Assembly (NCBI GenBank): GCA_029866155.1
Contig: JARWZW010000007.1
Coordinates: forward strand, 61,067-125,066
Direction of reading: 5' to 3'
Source: Caulobacter sp.
GTDB lineage: Bacteria > Pseudomonadota > Alphaproteobacteria > Caulobacterales > Caulobacteraceae
Length of the DNA: 64,000 bases
The notes under the pieces were generated by a model, which was given only the letters and a program-made list of their open reading frames with translations, was not told the DNA's origin and ran no database searches. Made by a program: the position numbers and the translations under genes. This document shows, one piece after another, positions 1 through 10,245 of the stretch (positions within the stretch are counted from its first letter, which is position 1; every line of letters begins with the position of its first letter).

Positions 1-647
1 TCACCGGTCCGCAGTCGCTCCACCGCTCTGGCCAGCGCCGCGGGCAGGCCGGCGGCGATTTCGCGCTGCTGCGGGTCGAGATAGGCGTTGCGGGAAGACA
101 TGGCCAGACCGTCTGCCTCCCGCAGGGTGGGCCCCGCGATGATTTCCACGGGCAGGTCGAGGTCCGTCGCCATCCGCCGGATGACCAGAAGCTGCTGGTA
201 GTCCTTCTCGCCAAACAGGGCCACGTCGGGCGCGCACTGGATCAGCAACTTGGAAACCACCGTCGCCACGCCGCCAAAAAACTGCGGGCGCTTCTGGCCT
301 TCCAAAGGGGCGGACACTCCGGTGACCGCCACCTGGGTGGAAAATCCCGGTGGATACATGTCCTTGACCGAGGGGGCAAAGATCAGCTGGCAGCCAGCTT
401 CACCCAGGAGCGCTGCGTCCCGCCCCTCGCCCCGGGGATAGGCGTCAAAATCCTCATGAGGAGCAAACTGGGCCGGATTCACGAAGATCGAGGCCACCAC
501 CCGGTCGGCATGGCGCAGGCCCAGCCTCACCAGGGACAGATGTCCCTCATGCAGGGCGCCCATGGTCGGAACCAGCGCAATCCTGCTGCCCTCGGCGCGC
601 CAGGCCGCGACCTGTCGCCGGAGGTCAGCTACTGTCCTGACGATCAT
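1..647 (-). CDS. panC: Pantoate--beta-alanine ligase, 3' end cut by window edge
   Basis: Reverse-strand translation from ATG at 647 reads MIVRTVADLRRQVAAWRAEGSRIALVPTMGALHEGHLSLVRLGLRHADRVVASIFVNPAQFAPHEDFDAYPR..., with the PanC PTMGALHEGH and FVNPxQF motifs. Open to position 1; missing from the ORF track because no stop lies in the window. Confidence 0.95.
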   Translation of the reverse strand, partial: MIVRTVADLRRQVAAWRAEGSRIALVPTMGALHEGHLSLVRLGLRHADRVVASIFVNPAQFAPHEDFDAYPRGEGRDAALLGEAGCQLIFAPSVKDMYPPGFSTQVAVTGVSAPLEGQKRPQFFGGVATVVSKLLIQCAPDVALFGEKDYQQLLVIRRMATDLDLPVEIIAGPTLREADGLAMSSRNAYLDPQQREIAAGLPAALARAVERLRTG

Positions 648-847
648 GGGGTTCCGGCTCAAACTGGCCTCCTTCTGGGGGCAAAGGGGAAGGGCTTATG
701 ACCCAACCAGGACTTGAAAGTCCAGTCTGGCCGGGGAGGGAGCATCCTGTGGACAAAGCGACGCCTTGCGTTGACCCGGTCTGGGTGGGAGGTGTTTCGT
801 TCAGCCTGTGGCGGTCACTGAGTCGCCCTGCGCGGAAGGAGCCTGAG

Positions 848-1687
848 ATGTCCCAGTCTCGCGTGATTGTGGTCGGCAACGAAAAGGGCGGGGCCGGAAA
901 ATCGACCATCGCCATCCACCTGGCTTCGGCCCTGCTGCATGGCGGGGCGCGTGTCGGGGTGATGGACCTGGATCTGAGGCAATCCAGCCTGGCCCGTTTT
1001 TTTCACAGCCGACGATGCTGGCTTGCATCTGAACCGGCGGTCCGGCTTCCTGAGCCCCTGCGGTTTCATCCGGCCGAAGACGGCGTCGCCCTGGCGCGAG
1101 CCGAGGTGGCGGAACAGATGGCCCGTTTCGAAGAGGCTTTCGCGGCTGCGCAGTCCGAAACGGACTTTCTGATCATCGACACGCCCGGGGGCGACACGGT
1201 CCTGTCCCGCGCCGCCCATGCCCGGGCGGATCTGGTGGTGACGCCGATGAACGACAGCTTCGTCGACTTCGACATGCTGGGCCACGTCAATCCGGTGACC
1301 CTGGAGCTTGAAAAGCCTAGCCTTTACGCCGAAGCGGTCTGGGAAGCCCGCAAGGCGCGGGCCATGACGGGCCAACGGGTTCCCATCGATTGGGTTGTCC
1401 TTCGTAACCGTCTGGCCAGCACGGAGGCGCGTAATCGCAAGCGGGTCGACGACCGGCTGATGGCCCTGGCCAAGCGGGTAGGCTTCCGCACCGGACCCGG
1501 ACTCCGCGACAGGGTGATTTACCGGGAACTGTTTCCCTTCGGTCTGACGGTGGCTGACCTTTCCAGCAAGGTTCGTCCCATCCCGGTGGCTTTCAGCCAT
1601 GTGGCGGCGCGCCAGGAGCTCCGCAGCCTGATGCATTCGCTTGGACTTTCCGGTCTCTCGGGTGATGAGTTGCTCGCCGCGGAATAG
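848..1687 (+). CDS. mipZ: MipZ-like ParA-family ATPase (division-plane positioning)
   Basis: MSQSRVIVVGNEKGGAGKSTIAIHLASALL: deviant Walker A KGGAGKST, IDTPGGD, and overall similarity to Caulobacter MipZ. Internal ATG at 848 preferred over ORF start 698. Confidence 0.93.
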   Translation: MSQSRVIVVGNEKGGAGKSTIAIHLASALLHGGARVGVMDLDLRQSSLARFFHSRRCWLASEPAVRLPEPLRFHPAEDGVALARAEVAEQMARFEEAFAAAQSETDFLIIDTPGGDTVLSRAAHARADLVVTPMNDSFVDFDMLGHVNPVTLELEKPSLYAEAVWEARKARAMTGQRVPIDWVVLRNRLASTEARNRKRVDDRLMALAKRVGFRTGPGLRDRVIYRELFPFGLTVADLSSKVRPIPVAFSHVAARQELRSLMHSLGLSGLSGDELLAAE

Positions 1688-1703
1688 GCGGCGCGGAGCA
1701 GTC

Positions 1704-2141
1704 ATGTTTCAGGTTCTGTTGTTCAGCGTGGCGCTGGGGGCCCTGGCCGTCTGGGTGGGGCGGCGCGCCCTGCCCAGATTGAAGCTCCAGGATTGGCGGA
1801 TCGCCGCCGGGGGCCTTTCGGCCCTGGCCTTTCTTGGCGGCCTGGCTGCCAGCATGAAGGGCAGCTACGTCATCGGCGGGGGCCTTCTGGCCGCAGGCCT
1901 GTTGCTGGCTTTCGGAGCCAGGCTCAGGGCGAAGCCAGGACCGAGGGCCCGGCCGTCAGCCACTGCGACCGAGAGCGAGGCCCGGTCCATTCTGGGCGTG
2001 GGCCCTGAGGCTGACGAAGCGGAAATACAGGCGGCCTATAGTCGTCTGATCCGCATGGCCCATCCCGATGCCGGGGGAACAACGGGGCTGGCGGCCCAGC
2101 TGAACGCCGCTCGTGACGCGCTGCTGCGCGCCCGCCGCTGA
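1704..2141 (+). CDS. Membrane protein with C-terminal DnaJ-like domain
   Basis: Two N-terminal hydrophobic segments, then EARSILGVGPEADEAEIQAAYSRLIRMAHPDAGGT (HPD motif). Directly downstream of mipZ. Confidence 0.85.
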   Translation: MFQVLLFSVALGALAVWVGRRALPRLKLQDWRIAAGGLSALAFLGGLAASMKGSYVIGGGLLAAGLLLAFGARLRAKPGPRARPSATATESEARSILGVGPEADEAEIQAAYSRLIRMAHPDAGGTTGLAAQLNAARDALLRARR

Positions 2142-2173
2142 TCCCGCCCGCTGAACAACGCCCTTGGCGGTTC

Positions 2174-2608
2174 TTAGTCCAGGGCGGCCCGGATCATGTC
2201 CGCGGTGGACTTCAGCTCCGCGATATCCGCCATCCCGCCGGCGTGCCGACCAAGGGTCTGCCCCTCCCAGCGAGGGATGACATGGATGTGCAGGTGAAAG
2301 ACGGTCTGGCCGGCCGGTGCGCCATTGAACTGCGTCACCACGATCCCGTCCGGGACCAGCGCCTTGCGCACAGCCCTGGCCAGTCGCTGAACGGCCGCTG
2401 ACAGCACTGCCAGCACTTCCGGTTCAACATCCAGAATGTTGCGGGCCCGGGAGGTCTTGGAAATCATCAGGCAATGCCCCCGGGATTGGGGGAAGGCGTC
2501 CATGAAGGCCAGGACGTCATCGTCTTCGAAGATCGGGACGCTCGGAATCTCGCCCCGGATGATCCTGGCGAAGATGTTGGTGTCGTCGTAGGCGCCTTGA
2601 AGGCTCAT
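2174..2608 (-). CDS. HIT family (histidine triad) protein
   Basis: DDTNIFARIIRGEIPSVPIFEDDDVLAFMDAFPQSRGHCL...GQTVFHLHIHVIPRW (HxHxH triad). Confidence 0.93.
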   Translation of the reverse strand: MSLQGAYDDTNIFARIIRGEIPSVPIFEDDDVLAFMDAFPQSRGHCLMISKTSRARNILDVEPEVLAVLSAAVQRLARAVRKALVPDGIVVTQFNGAPAGQTVFHLHIHVIPRWEGQTLGRHAGGMADIAELKSTADMIRAALD

Positions 2609-2658
2609 GGCAAACTCCCTGCGGGATCCGACTGTAAAGGGGCTTTTTGGCGCGGGGC

Positions 2659-3813
2659 TCAGGAATTGTCCTGTCTGAAGGGGGAAAATTCCTCCGCCAG
2701 ATAATCCATCTCGCCCTGGACGGCGGAGCGCTCCTGGTCAAGAAACCGCGCTACAGGCTCCCGCAGCATCGGATCGGCGATCCAATGGGCGGAATAGACC
2801 GGGGAGGGGAGATAGCCCCTGGCGATCTTGTGCTGTCCCTGGGCGCCGGCCTCGACCCGGGGAAGTCCCAGGCGGATGGCCTGTTCGATGGCCTGATAAT
2901 AGCAGAGCTCGAAATGCAGGAAGGGCCTGTCCTCGACACAGCCCCAGTTGCGACCGAACAGACAGTCCTCGCCGATCAGGTTGAGCGCCCCGGCGATCCA
3001 GCGCCCGTCGCGCCGAGCCATCATCAGCAGGACCCGGTCCGCCATTCGCTCGTTCAGCAATGAAAAGAAGCGCCGGTTGAGATAGGGGCGCCCCCATTTG
3101 CGCGAGCCGGTATCCATGTAGAAGCCGAAAAAGGCATCCCAGTGATCCTCGGTCAGTTCCGGGCCCGAAAGCGCCAGGATTTCCACCCCTGTCTGGGCTT
3201 CACGGCGCTCACGACGGATTGTCTTGCGGCGGTTGGAGGACAGGGCGGCCAGGAAATCGTCAAAGGTCGCATAGCCGGCATTGGTCCAGTGATACTGCTG
3301 GTCCTGCCTTGGCAGCAGCCCTGCCGCCGTCAGAAAGCGCCAGTCTTCTTCGTCGGGAAAGGTGACGTGAAGTCCCGAGGCCCCCAGCTTTTCACAGAGA
3401 GTCAGGGCGCCGCCGAGCAGCATCCTCCGTCCCTCATCAGGGTCGATGTCTGGTCGCACCAGAAGTCTTGGCCCGGTCGCCGGTGAAAAAGGCGAGGCGC
3501 ATTGCAGCTTTGGATAATAGCGGCCGCCGGCCCTTTCATAGGCGTCAGCCCAGGACCAGTCGAAGACATACTCCCCCTGGCTGTGGCTCTTCAGATAGAG
3601 CGGCATGACCGCGGCGATCTGTCCTGCTTCGTCGTTGATCGACAGGTGGTGAGGGGCCCAGCCGGTGCGGTCGCTCGCGCAGCCGCTCTCCTCCAGAATG
3701 TCTAGGAAGTCGAAACTCACAAAGGGATTGCCGCTTCCGGCGCAGGCCTCCCAGGCCGGTCGTCCGATCTCGGCAATCCGGCGATGTACTCTTACCGCCG
3801 GGGTCAGGCTCAC
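2659..3813 (-). CDS. GNAT/FemAB-like N-acetyltransferase family protein
   Basis: 384 aa; ...GRNWGCVEDRPFLHFELCYYQAIEQAIRLGLPRVEAGAQGQHKIARGYLP, typical of the DUF482/peptidogalycan family. Confidence 0.85.
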   Translation of the reverse strand: MSLTPAVRVHRRIAEIGRPAWEACAGSGNPFVSFDFLDILEESGCASDRTGWAPHHLSINDEAGQIAAVMPLYLKSHSQGEYVFDWSWADAYERAGGRYYPKLQCASPFSPATGPRLLVRPDIDPDEGRRMLLGGALTLCEKLGASGLHVTFPDEEDWRFLTAAGLLPRQDQQYHWTNAGYATFDDFLAALSSNRRKTIRRERREAQTGVEILALSGPELTEDHWDAFFGFYMDTGSRKWGRPYLNRRFFSLLNERMADRVLLMMARRDGRWIAGALNLIGEDCLFGRNWGCVEDRPFLHFELCYYQAIEQAIRLGLPRVEAGAQGQHKIARGYLPSPVYSAHWIADPMLREPVARFLDQERSAVQGEMDYLAEEFSPFRQDNS

Positions 3814-4583
3814 GCCTTGAAGCCCTCGAAAATCACATTGTCGCAGAATGGCTCCAGCCGCTCGCCGTCCTCGAGGTTGCGCACGGTCCAGGCGATGATC
3901 GGCATGCCCTGCTGTCGATACCGCTCGGCCTCCGGGCTGGGCAACATGCGGTGGTCCAGCGCCAGGAAATCCGGTCGCGCGATGGAGACCTGTTCGAGGG
4001 CCGCATAGCTCTTGCGCAGTTCAGGCGCCAGGGTCGACGCATTGGCGTCGTTCCATCGATAGCTGTCCAGGCCACGCATGATCTGTGGATGATGATCTGC
4101 GAACCAGGCGTGACTGTAGGGGTTGAACCCAATCACACAGATCGGACCATTGTGATCGATCAGAACCTCGCTGACCCGCTTTTCGAGGGGCCCGACCTCG
4201 CCGAAGGGCGTCTTCAGCTCGATATGGACGAGAGCCCTGTGACCGATTTCCACCAGGGCCTCCGCCAGGGTGGGGATGGTCTCGTCGGTACCGGCCAGTC
4301 TCAAGGCCTGGAGATCCGACAGGCTGTGATCCCTGACCCTACCCTCCACGCCGGTCATCCGGGCCAGGCCATAGTCGTGAAACACGACCGCTTCACCGTC
4401 GGCCGTGATCTGCACATCCAGTTCGATGCCATAGCCCCCCGCGCAGGCTGCCTGAAAGGCGCCGAGGCTGTTTTCCGGGGCGCCGCCCGGGGACCAAAGA
4501 CCGCGATGGGCCACGGGGGGGCTGAACAAAAGTTCCCAAGCCTGACCGAAGTCTTCATGTCGGGGACGTGGCGGATGTTTCAA
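3810..4583 (-). CDS. Glycerophosphodiester phosphodiesterase
   Basis: VAHRGLWSPGGAPENSLGAFQAACAGGYGIELDVQITADGEAVVFHDYGLARMTG (GDPD HRG, ExD and HD motifs). 4-nt overlaps with both neighbours. Confidence 0.92.
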   Translation of the reverse strand: MKHPPRPRHEDFGQAWELLFSPPVAHRGLWSPGGAPENSLGAFQAACAGGYGIELDVQITADGEAVVFHDYGLARMTGVEGRVRDHSLSDLQALRLAGTDETIPTLAEALVEIGHRALVHIELKTPFGEVGPLEKRVSEVLIDHNGPICVIGFNPYSHAWFADHHPQIMRGLDSYRWNDANASTLAPELRKSYAALEQVSIARPDFLALDHRMLPSPEAERYRQQGMPIIAWTVRNLEDGERLEPFCDNVIFEGFKA

Positions 4584-5044
4584 GAGCGGATCTCCACCAC
4601 GGCGTCGACTTCAACCGCAAAGTTGCGGGGCAGTCGATAGACGCCGACGGCTGAACGCGCATGGCGGCCAGCCTCTCCGAAGATATCCACCATCAGGTCC
4701 GAACAGCCGTTAACGACAGTCGGAATGTCGAAGAAGTCCGGCCCCGCCTGGACAAAGCCCCCCAGTTTGACGATGCGGACGACCCTCTCAAGGTCCCCTT
4801 CGCAGGCGGCCTGAATCTGGGTGATGAGATTGATGCCACAAAGCCGGGCCGCCGAAACGGCCCGCTCCATGTCGACGTCTTCCCCCACCACGCCGGTGAT
4901 CCCGCCGGAGGCGTCCAGCGAAACCTGTCCGGAGATATGGACCAGGTCGCCGCTCCTTACGAACGGTACGTAGTTGGCGATGGGGGCGACAGGCCGGGGG
5001 AGCTTGATTCCGGCGACTTCAAGGCGATGCTGAATGCTTGACAT
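4580..5044 (-). CDS. RidA family protein
   Basis: VPFVRSGDLVHISGQVSLDASGG...VSAARLCGINLITQIQAACEGDLERVVRIVKLGGFV...HARSAVGVYRLPRNFAVEVDAVVEI. Confidence 0.92.
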   Translation of the reverse strand: MSSIQHRLEVAGIKLPRPVAPIANYVPFVRSGDLVHISGQVSLDASGGITGVVGEDVDMERAVSAARLCGINLITQIQAACEGDLERVVRIVKLGGFVQAGPDFFDIPTVVNGCSDLMVDIFGEAGRHARSAVGVYRLPRNFAVEVDAVVEIRS

Positions 5045-5087
5045 GGCCCTTCACTAACCCGCCCGGCAGCGAAGCGAAAGGATACGA

Positions 5088-5119
5088 AAAAGGCCCGGAC
5101 CTTTGCAGGACCGGGCCTT
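5088..5119 (-). terminator. Rho-independent terminator of the phasin gene
   Basis: AAGGCCCGG (5090-5098) pairs with CCGGGCCTT (5111-5119); on the minus strand it is followed by TTTTT. Confidence 0.8.
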
Positions 5120-5152
5120 CACGCCGAAGTGACCTTGGCGGGTCGCCTCGCC

Positions 5153-5587
5153 TTACTTCACGGACTGGATCTTCTCGACGGTCGCGGTGACGCGCTCGTT
5201 GAGGGGCTTCATGGAGTCCTTGACGGCGGCCGCAACGGTTTCACCCATCTTGCCCATTTCGGCCATGTACAGTTCCAGGGCGGACTTGGCCCAGCTGGCC
5301 TGAAGCTCAACGGCTTCCTGGACGCTCTTGGCGCCGGCCAGGGCCTTGGCGGCCGAGACCTGATCTTCCATGGCCTTCTTGGAGTAGGACATCGCCAGGG
5401 CGCCCAGCGATTCCGCGCCCTTGGTTGCGGCCGTCACAGAGGCCACGACAGCTTCCAGGTTCTTCTTGGAGTGGGCGTTCATTTCGTTCAGGCCGGCCAG
5501 GGACTTTTCGACCTGGTCCTTGAACGCCGCGTTTCCGGCGGTGGTGAATTGCTCGACGGTGGTCTTCAGGGCTTCAGCAGCGGCCAT
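5153..5587 (-). CDS. Phasin family protein
   Basis: MAAAEALKTTVEQFTTAGNAAFKDQVEKSLAGLNEMNAHSKKNLEAVVASVTAATKGAESL..., typical phasin. Confidence 0.9.
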   Translation of the reverse strand: MAAAEALKTTVEQFTTAGNAAFKDQVEKSLAGLNEMNAHSKKNLEAVVASVTAATKGAESLGALAMSYSKKAMEDQVSAAKALAGAKSVQEAVELQASWAKSALELYMAEMGKMGETVAAAVKDSMKPLNERVTATVEKIQSVK

Positions 5588-5689
5588 GGGGAGGCTCCTT
5601 CAGTGCTTGGGGCGCGTGTGTCATTGCCGGTTCCTGTTCGGATCGGCGTGAAGCCTGAATCTCACGAACCTGGGGCCGGGTCAAGAAAA

Positions 5690-5706
5690 ATTGTGCAGCG
5701 CACAAT
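5690..5706. promoter_or_regulatory. Palindromic operator candidate upstream of phasin gene
   Basis: ATTGTGC-AGC-GCACAAT, perfect 7-3-7 inverted repeat in the divergent intergenic region. Confidence 0.5.
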
Positions 5707-5864
5707 AATCCGCTGCGACGCAATATGCTTGGGATCTGAACGCCTGCAGGCCAATTCGCTCAAGAGGTGTTTACTTTGGCGTAAGCCGGCTTCGTGCATG
5801 TTACTGTCTCGGTTCGCGATCGTGTTGTGGATCGCCAACCCTTTGAATCAACGACGGATGCAGC

Positions 5865-7211
5865 ATGCCAAGCTCGACCCGCCGCTTCTTGGTCACCGCC
5901 GCGCTGCTCGCCGCCTTGCCCTGGATGGCCGCCCAGGCGGCTGCACAGGTTCCCTATTCACAACTGAAGGCGACCCCGCCTGCCGCCCGGCCCGCTGACC
6001 AGCCCAAGTACGCGGCCGTCGTGGTCGACGCCAATTCGGGCGAGGTTCTCTATGCCAAGCGTGCGGACAGCCCGCGGTACCCGGCCTCCATCACCAAGGT
6101 GATGACCCTTTACCTAGCCTTTGAAGCCATTTCCGAAGGCCGTCTGCAACCCACTGATCTCATCACCATTTCAGCCAAGGCGGCCGGACAGCCGCCGACC
6201 AAGCTGGGCATGTCGGTCGGGGATGTCATTTCCGTTGAAGACGCGATGAAGGCGATCGCCGTCAAATCTGCCAATGACATGTCTGTGGCCCTGGCTGAAC
6301 ATATGGCCGGTTCAGAGGCCCGTTTCTCGGCCCTGATGACGCTGCGCGCCCAGGAACTGGGCATGCTCAACAGCCGCTTCGTCAACGCCTCGGGACTACC
6401 CGACAGCCGGCAGGTCTCCTCGGCCCGGGACATCGCCATCCTGTCGCGCGCTGTCATGCGGGATTTTCCGCAGTACTACAGCCTGTTCAATCTGAGATCC
6501 TTCACCTTCCGGGGAGTCTCGATGAACAACCACAACCGGCTGCTGAACAGCATGCCCGGCGTAGATGGCCTCAAGACCGGCTATACCAACGCCTCTGGTT
6601 ACAATCTGGCGGCCTCTGGCGTCCGCGACGGTCGCAGACTGATCGTCGTGATGCTCGGCGGCACTTCCAATGGCGCCCGGGACAATCATGTTCAGGACCT
6701 CCTGACGACCGGTTTCGACGTTCTGCGTCGGCGCAATGCCGGCGAACGGATCCTGGTCGCCCAGAGCCTGTTCGAGCCGCCGCCGCCCCCAGCCGTGCTT
6801 TATGCCTCGGTCGAACAGGGCGATGCCGATCTGCCTCAGGCCGCCTTCGTGGACGGCCCCTCGACCGGGCCCCTGGTGGTGCAGCGGGCGATGTCGCCCA
6901 TCGCCGATCCAGTAAAGTCCGCCGCCGTCGTGAAGGTCGGCAAGCCGGCGCCGGTAATTCGCAAGCCCAAGGGCCAGTGGATCGTCCAGGCCGGCGCCTT
7001 CAAGAGTCGCGACCAGGCCCGCACCCAGCTCAAACTCATTGAGAAGCGGTTCGACAAGGTTCTGGACGAGGCCGAAGGCGTCATCGGCGACAGGGTCGGC
7101 GGTTTCTTCCGCGTTCGGTTCACGGGCCTGACCTCAGACGCCGCCAAACAGGCCTGCAAGGCCCTGTCGGCCAAACGCCAGTCCTGCATGGTCGTCGCCC
7201 CCGGGGGCTGA
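5865..7211 (+). CDS. D-alanyl-D-alanine carboxypeptidase with C-terminal SPOR domain
   Basis: SITKVMTLYLAFE (SxxK), SANDMSVALAEH (SxN), DGLKTGYTNASGYNL (KTG); C-terminal QWIVQAGAFKSRDQARTQLKL SPOR signature. Confidence 0.95.
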   Translation: MPSSTRRFLVTAALLAALPWMAAQAAAQVPYSQLKATPPAARPADQPKYAAVVVDANSGEVLYAKRADSPRYPASITKVMTLYLAFEAISEGRLQPTDLITISAKAAGQPPTKLGMSVGDVISVEDAMKAIAVKSANDMSVALAEHMAGSEARFSALMTLRAQELGMLNSRFVNASGLPDSRQVSSARDIAILSRAVMRDFPQYYSLFNLRSFTFRGVSMNNHNRLLNSMPGVDGLKTGYTNASGYNLAASGVRDGRRLIVVMLGGTSNGARDNHVQDLLTTGFDVLRRRNAGERILVAQSLFEPPPPPAVLYASVEQGDADLPQAAFVDGPSTGPLVVQRAMSPIADPVKSAAVVKVGKPAPVIRKPKGQWIVQAGAFKSRDQARTQLKLIEKRFDKVLDEAEGVIGDRVGGFFRVRFTGLTSDAAKQACKALSAKRQSCMVVAPGG

Positions 7212-7273
7212 TATCCGCAAGAAGATAGTCTGGCGGCCGGCGGTCCCGAGCGCGGGCCCAGGCGCTGGACCTG

Positions 7274-7320
7274 AAAAGAGACCGCAGGGCTGAGCGCCAC
7301 GCGGTCTCTTTTTGTTTTTT
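7274..7320 (+). terminator. Rho-independent terminator
   Basis: AGAGACCGC (7277-7285) / GCGGTCTCT (7301-7309), then TTTTGTTTTTT. Confidence 0.85.
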
Positions 7321-7434
7321 GTCCCGAGGCAAGAGCGACCCGGCAGGCCGCTCCCCGAAAACCAATTCAATCCCCTCGAGACATGCTCTGGCGTCTGTTC
7401 CGTCAGGATCGAAACGATCCCAGCGGATCATGAC

Positions 7435-9756
7435 CTATTCGGCGAGAACCGGCTCTTCGATCTCCGGGGCGCCGGGCGTCCGGCCCTTGGGGGCGTCGAC
7501 CTCGAACTCGAAGGCGATCTTGCCATCCTTCAGGACGACCTTGACGTGGCCGCCCTTGGAGAGCTTGCCGAACAGGATGTCGTCGGCCAGCGGCTTCTTG
7601 ATGTGTTCCTGGATGACCCGTGCCAGAGGGCGCGCGCCATAGAGCTCGTCGAAGCCATTCTTGGCCAGCCAATCCGCAGCGTCGTCGCTGGTTTCGATGG
7701 TCACATTGCGGTCGGCCAGCTGGGCCTCAAGCTGCATGACGAACTTCTGAACCACCTGACGGATGATGTCCTGGGTCAGGGGTTTGAAGGCGACGACAGC
7801 GTCCAGGCGGTTGCGGAATTCAGGCGTGAACAGCCGCTTGAGGGCGGCCTCTTCCTCGCCGTCCACCTTGCCACGACCAAAGCCGATGGACTGGCGCTGG
7901 GCGTCGGATGCACCTGCATTGGTCGTCATGATCAGGATCACGTTCCTGAAATCGACCTTTTTGCCATTGGCGTCGGTCAGAACGCCGTTATCCATCACCT
8001 GCAGCAGGATATTGTAGACGTCCTGGTGGGCCTTTTCGATCTCGTCGAGCAGCACCACTGCATGCGGATGTTGATCGACGGCGTCGGTAAGCTGGCCGCC
8101 CTGATCATAGCCGACATAGCCGGGAGGGGCGCCGATCAGGCGACTGACCGTGTGGCGCTCCATGTATTCGCTCATGTCGAAGCGCAGCAGTTCGATCCCG
8201 AGGGTCTGGGCCAGTTGACGCGCCGCTTCGGTCTTGCCGACCCCCGTGGGGCCGCTGAACAGATAGCTGCCGATCGGTTTGTTCGGGTCGCGCAGACCGG
8301 CCCGGGCCATTTTCATGGCCGATGCCAGCTGCTGGATCGCTTCATCCTGGCCGAACACCGCGCGCTTCAGATCCTCGTCGAGTTGCTTGAGGGCCTCGGT
8401 ATCGGTCTTGGAAACGGACTTGGGCGGGATCCGGGCGATCTTGGCGACGACGGCCTCGATCTCCTTGACCCCGATCGTTTTCTTGCGGCGAGATTCGGGC
8501 AGCAGCATCTGGCTGGCCCCGGCCTCGTCGATCACATCGATCGCCTTGTCCGGGAGCTTGCGGTCAGTGATGTACTTGGCGGAGAGGTCAACCGCCGTCT
8601 TGATGGCTTCCGCAGTGTACTTCAGCTTATGGAAGTCCTCGTAGTAGACCTTGAGGCCCTTGAGGATCTTGATGGTGTCCTCGATGGTCGGCTCGTTCAC
8701 ATCGATCTTCTGGAACCGTCGCACCAGGGCCCGGTCCTTTTCGAAATGCTGACGGAACTCCTTGTAGGTGGTCGAGCCCATGCAGCGCAGGGAGCCGCTG
8801 GCCAGGGCGGGTTTGAGCAGGTTGGAGGCGTCCATGGCCCCGCCGCTGGTCGCTCCGGCGCCGATCACGGTATGGATCTCGTCGATGAACAGGATGGCGT
8901 TGGGATGGCCTTCCAACTCCTTGATCACCTGCTTGATCCGCTCCTCGAAGTCGCCGCGGTACCGGGTTCCAGCCAGAAGCGCACCCATGTCGAGCGAGAA
9001 GATCGTCGCGCCGTCCAGGACTTCCGGGACTTCATGATTGATGATCTTTCGGGCTAGGCCCTCTGCAATGGCAGTCTTGCCGACCCCCGGGTCACCAACC
9101 AGGAGCGGATTGTTCTTGGTCCGGCGGCAGAGGATCTGAATGCAGCGCTCGACTTCGGCGAGGCGGCCGATCAGCGGATCGACCTTCCCCTGTCTGGCCT
9201 TCTGGTTGAGGTCGACGCAATAGGCCTCCAGGGCCTCGCCCCCGCTCTTGGCGTTGGGTTTGCTTTCGTCCTCGTCCTGGGTGGCTCCCTTGACCGCCTT
9301 GGGCTCGCTGGCTCCCGCCTTCTTGGCGATGCCATGGGCTATGTAGTTGACCGCGTCATAGCGGGTCATGTCCTGCTCCTGCAGGAAGTAGGCCGCGTGG
9401 CTTTCCCGCTCGGAGAAGACCGCCACCAGGACATTGGCCCCGGTCACGTCGTCTCGGCCAGAGGACTGAACGTGGATGACAGCCCGCTGGATCACTCTCT
9501 GGAAGCCGGCGGTGGGCTTGGCGTCTTCGCCATCCTCGACGATCAGGGCGCGCAGTTCAGTGTCGATATAGTTGGTGACGGCCTTTTTCAGCTCCACCAG
9601 ATCGACATCACAGGCCTTCATGACCGCCGCAGCGTCTTCGTCATCGGTCAGTGATAACAACAGATGCTCCAGGGTGGCGTACTCATGCTTACGCTGCGTA
9701 GCGTAGGCCACGGCCCTGTGCAGGGTTTCTTCGAGATTGCGCGAAAACGAGGGCAA
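7435..9756 (-). CDS. clpA: ATP-dependent Clp protease ATP-binding subunit ClpA
   Basis: [36 protein letters not shown]...; two AAA modules with GDPGVGKTA and GPTGVGKTE. Confidence 0.98.
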   Translation of the reverse strand: MPSFSRNLEETLHRAVAYATQRKHEYATLEHLLLSLTDDEDAAAVMKACDVDLVELKKAVTNYIDTELRALIVEDGEDAKPTAGFQRVIQRAVIHVQSSGRDDVTGANVLVAVFSERESHAAYFLQEQDMTRYDAVNYIAHGIAKKAGASEPKAVKGATQDEDESKPNAKSGGEALEAYCVDLNQKARQGKVDPLIGRLAEVERCIQILCRRTKNNPLLVGDPGVGKTAIAEGLARKIINHEVPEVLDGATIFSLDMGALLAGTRYRGDFEERIKQVIKELEGHPNAILFIDEIHTVIGAGATSGGAMDASNLLKPALASGSLRCMGSTTYKEFRQHFEKDRALVRRFQKIDVNEPTIEDTIKILKGLKVYYEDFHKLKYTAEAIKTAVDLSAKYITDRKLPDKAIDVIDEAGASQMLLPESRRKKTIGVKEIEAVVAKIARIPPKSVSKTDTEALKQLDEDLKRAVFGQDEAIQQLASAMKMARAGLRDPNKPIGSYLFSGPTGVGKTEAARQLAQTLGIELLRFDMSEYMERHTVSRLIGAPPGYVGYDQGGQLTDAVDQHPHAVVLLDEIEKAHQDVYNILLQVMDNGVLTDANGKKVDFRNVILIMTTNAGASDAQRQSIGFGRGKVDGEEEAALKRLFTPEFRNRLDAVVAFKPLTQDIIRQVVQKFVMQLEAQLADRNVTIETSDDAADWLAKNGFDELYGARPLARVIQEHIKKPLADDILFGKLSKGGHVKVVLKDGKIAFEFEVDAPKGRTPGAPEIEEPVLAE

Positions 9757-9766
9757 ATGGGGCTCC

Positions 9767-10114
9767 TCAATCCTTTTCCATGGTGCATTGCAAAGGGTGC
9801 TGGTGTCGCCGAGCGGACTCGATCACCTGAGCCACCTTTGTCTCGGCGACTTCGTAGGTGAAGACGCCACAGACCCCGACGCCGTTCTGATGCACATGGA
9901 GCATGATCCGGGTCGCATCTTCGCGCGACTTGTTGAAAAAACGCTCAAGCACGTAAACGACAAACTCCATCGGCGTGTAGTCGTCGTTCAGGATCAGCAC
10001 CCGATACAGCGACGGCTTGGCGGTCTTGGCGCGGGTCTGGGTGACCACCGCCGATCCCGCGCCGTCCTGACCAGCGCCTGTTCCTGACTTCCGTTCCGTC
10101 ATGCCGACTGTCAC
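9767..10114 (-). CDS. clpS: ATP-dependent Clp protease adaptor ClpS
   Basis: [65 protein letters not shown]; upstream of clpA. Confidence 0.97.
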   Translation of the reverse strand: MTVGMTERKSGTGAGQDGAGSAVVTQTRAKTAKPSLYRVLILNDDYTPMEFVVYVLERFFNKSREDATRIMLHVHQNGVGVCGVFTYEVAETKVAQVIESARRHQHPLQCTMEKD

Positions 10115-10245
10115 TCCCGTGGCGAACTGCGAAGCAGCCGCCCTGTGATGTGATTAGATATGAAAACATCACCGCTTTGGAAGGGGCCTCGTGGTCGCTG
10201 TCGCGCTTTGGCCCCGAGATCGCGCCCATGGACGCGGTTGACCGC

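Noticed and set aside
815-1705. 296-aa minus-strand ORF antisense to mipZ
   Set aside because: MipZ on the plus strand explains the conservation; the antisense ORF lacks motifs.
7312-9057. 581-aa plus-strand ORF antisense to clpA
   Set aside because: Shadow ORF. ClpA is unmistakable on the other strand, and the composition (His/Asp/Leu/Gly-rich without family motifs) is typical of antisense frames in GC-rich coding DNA.
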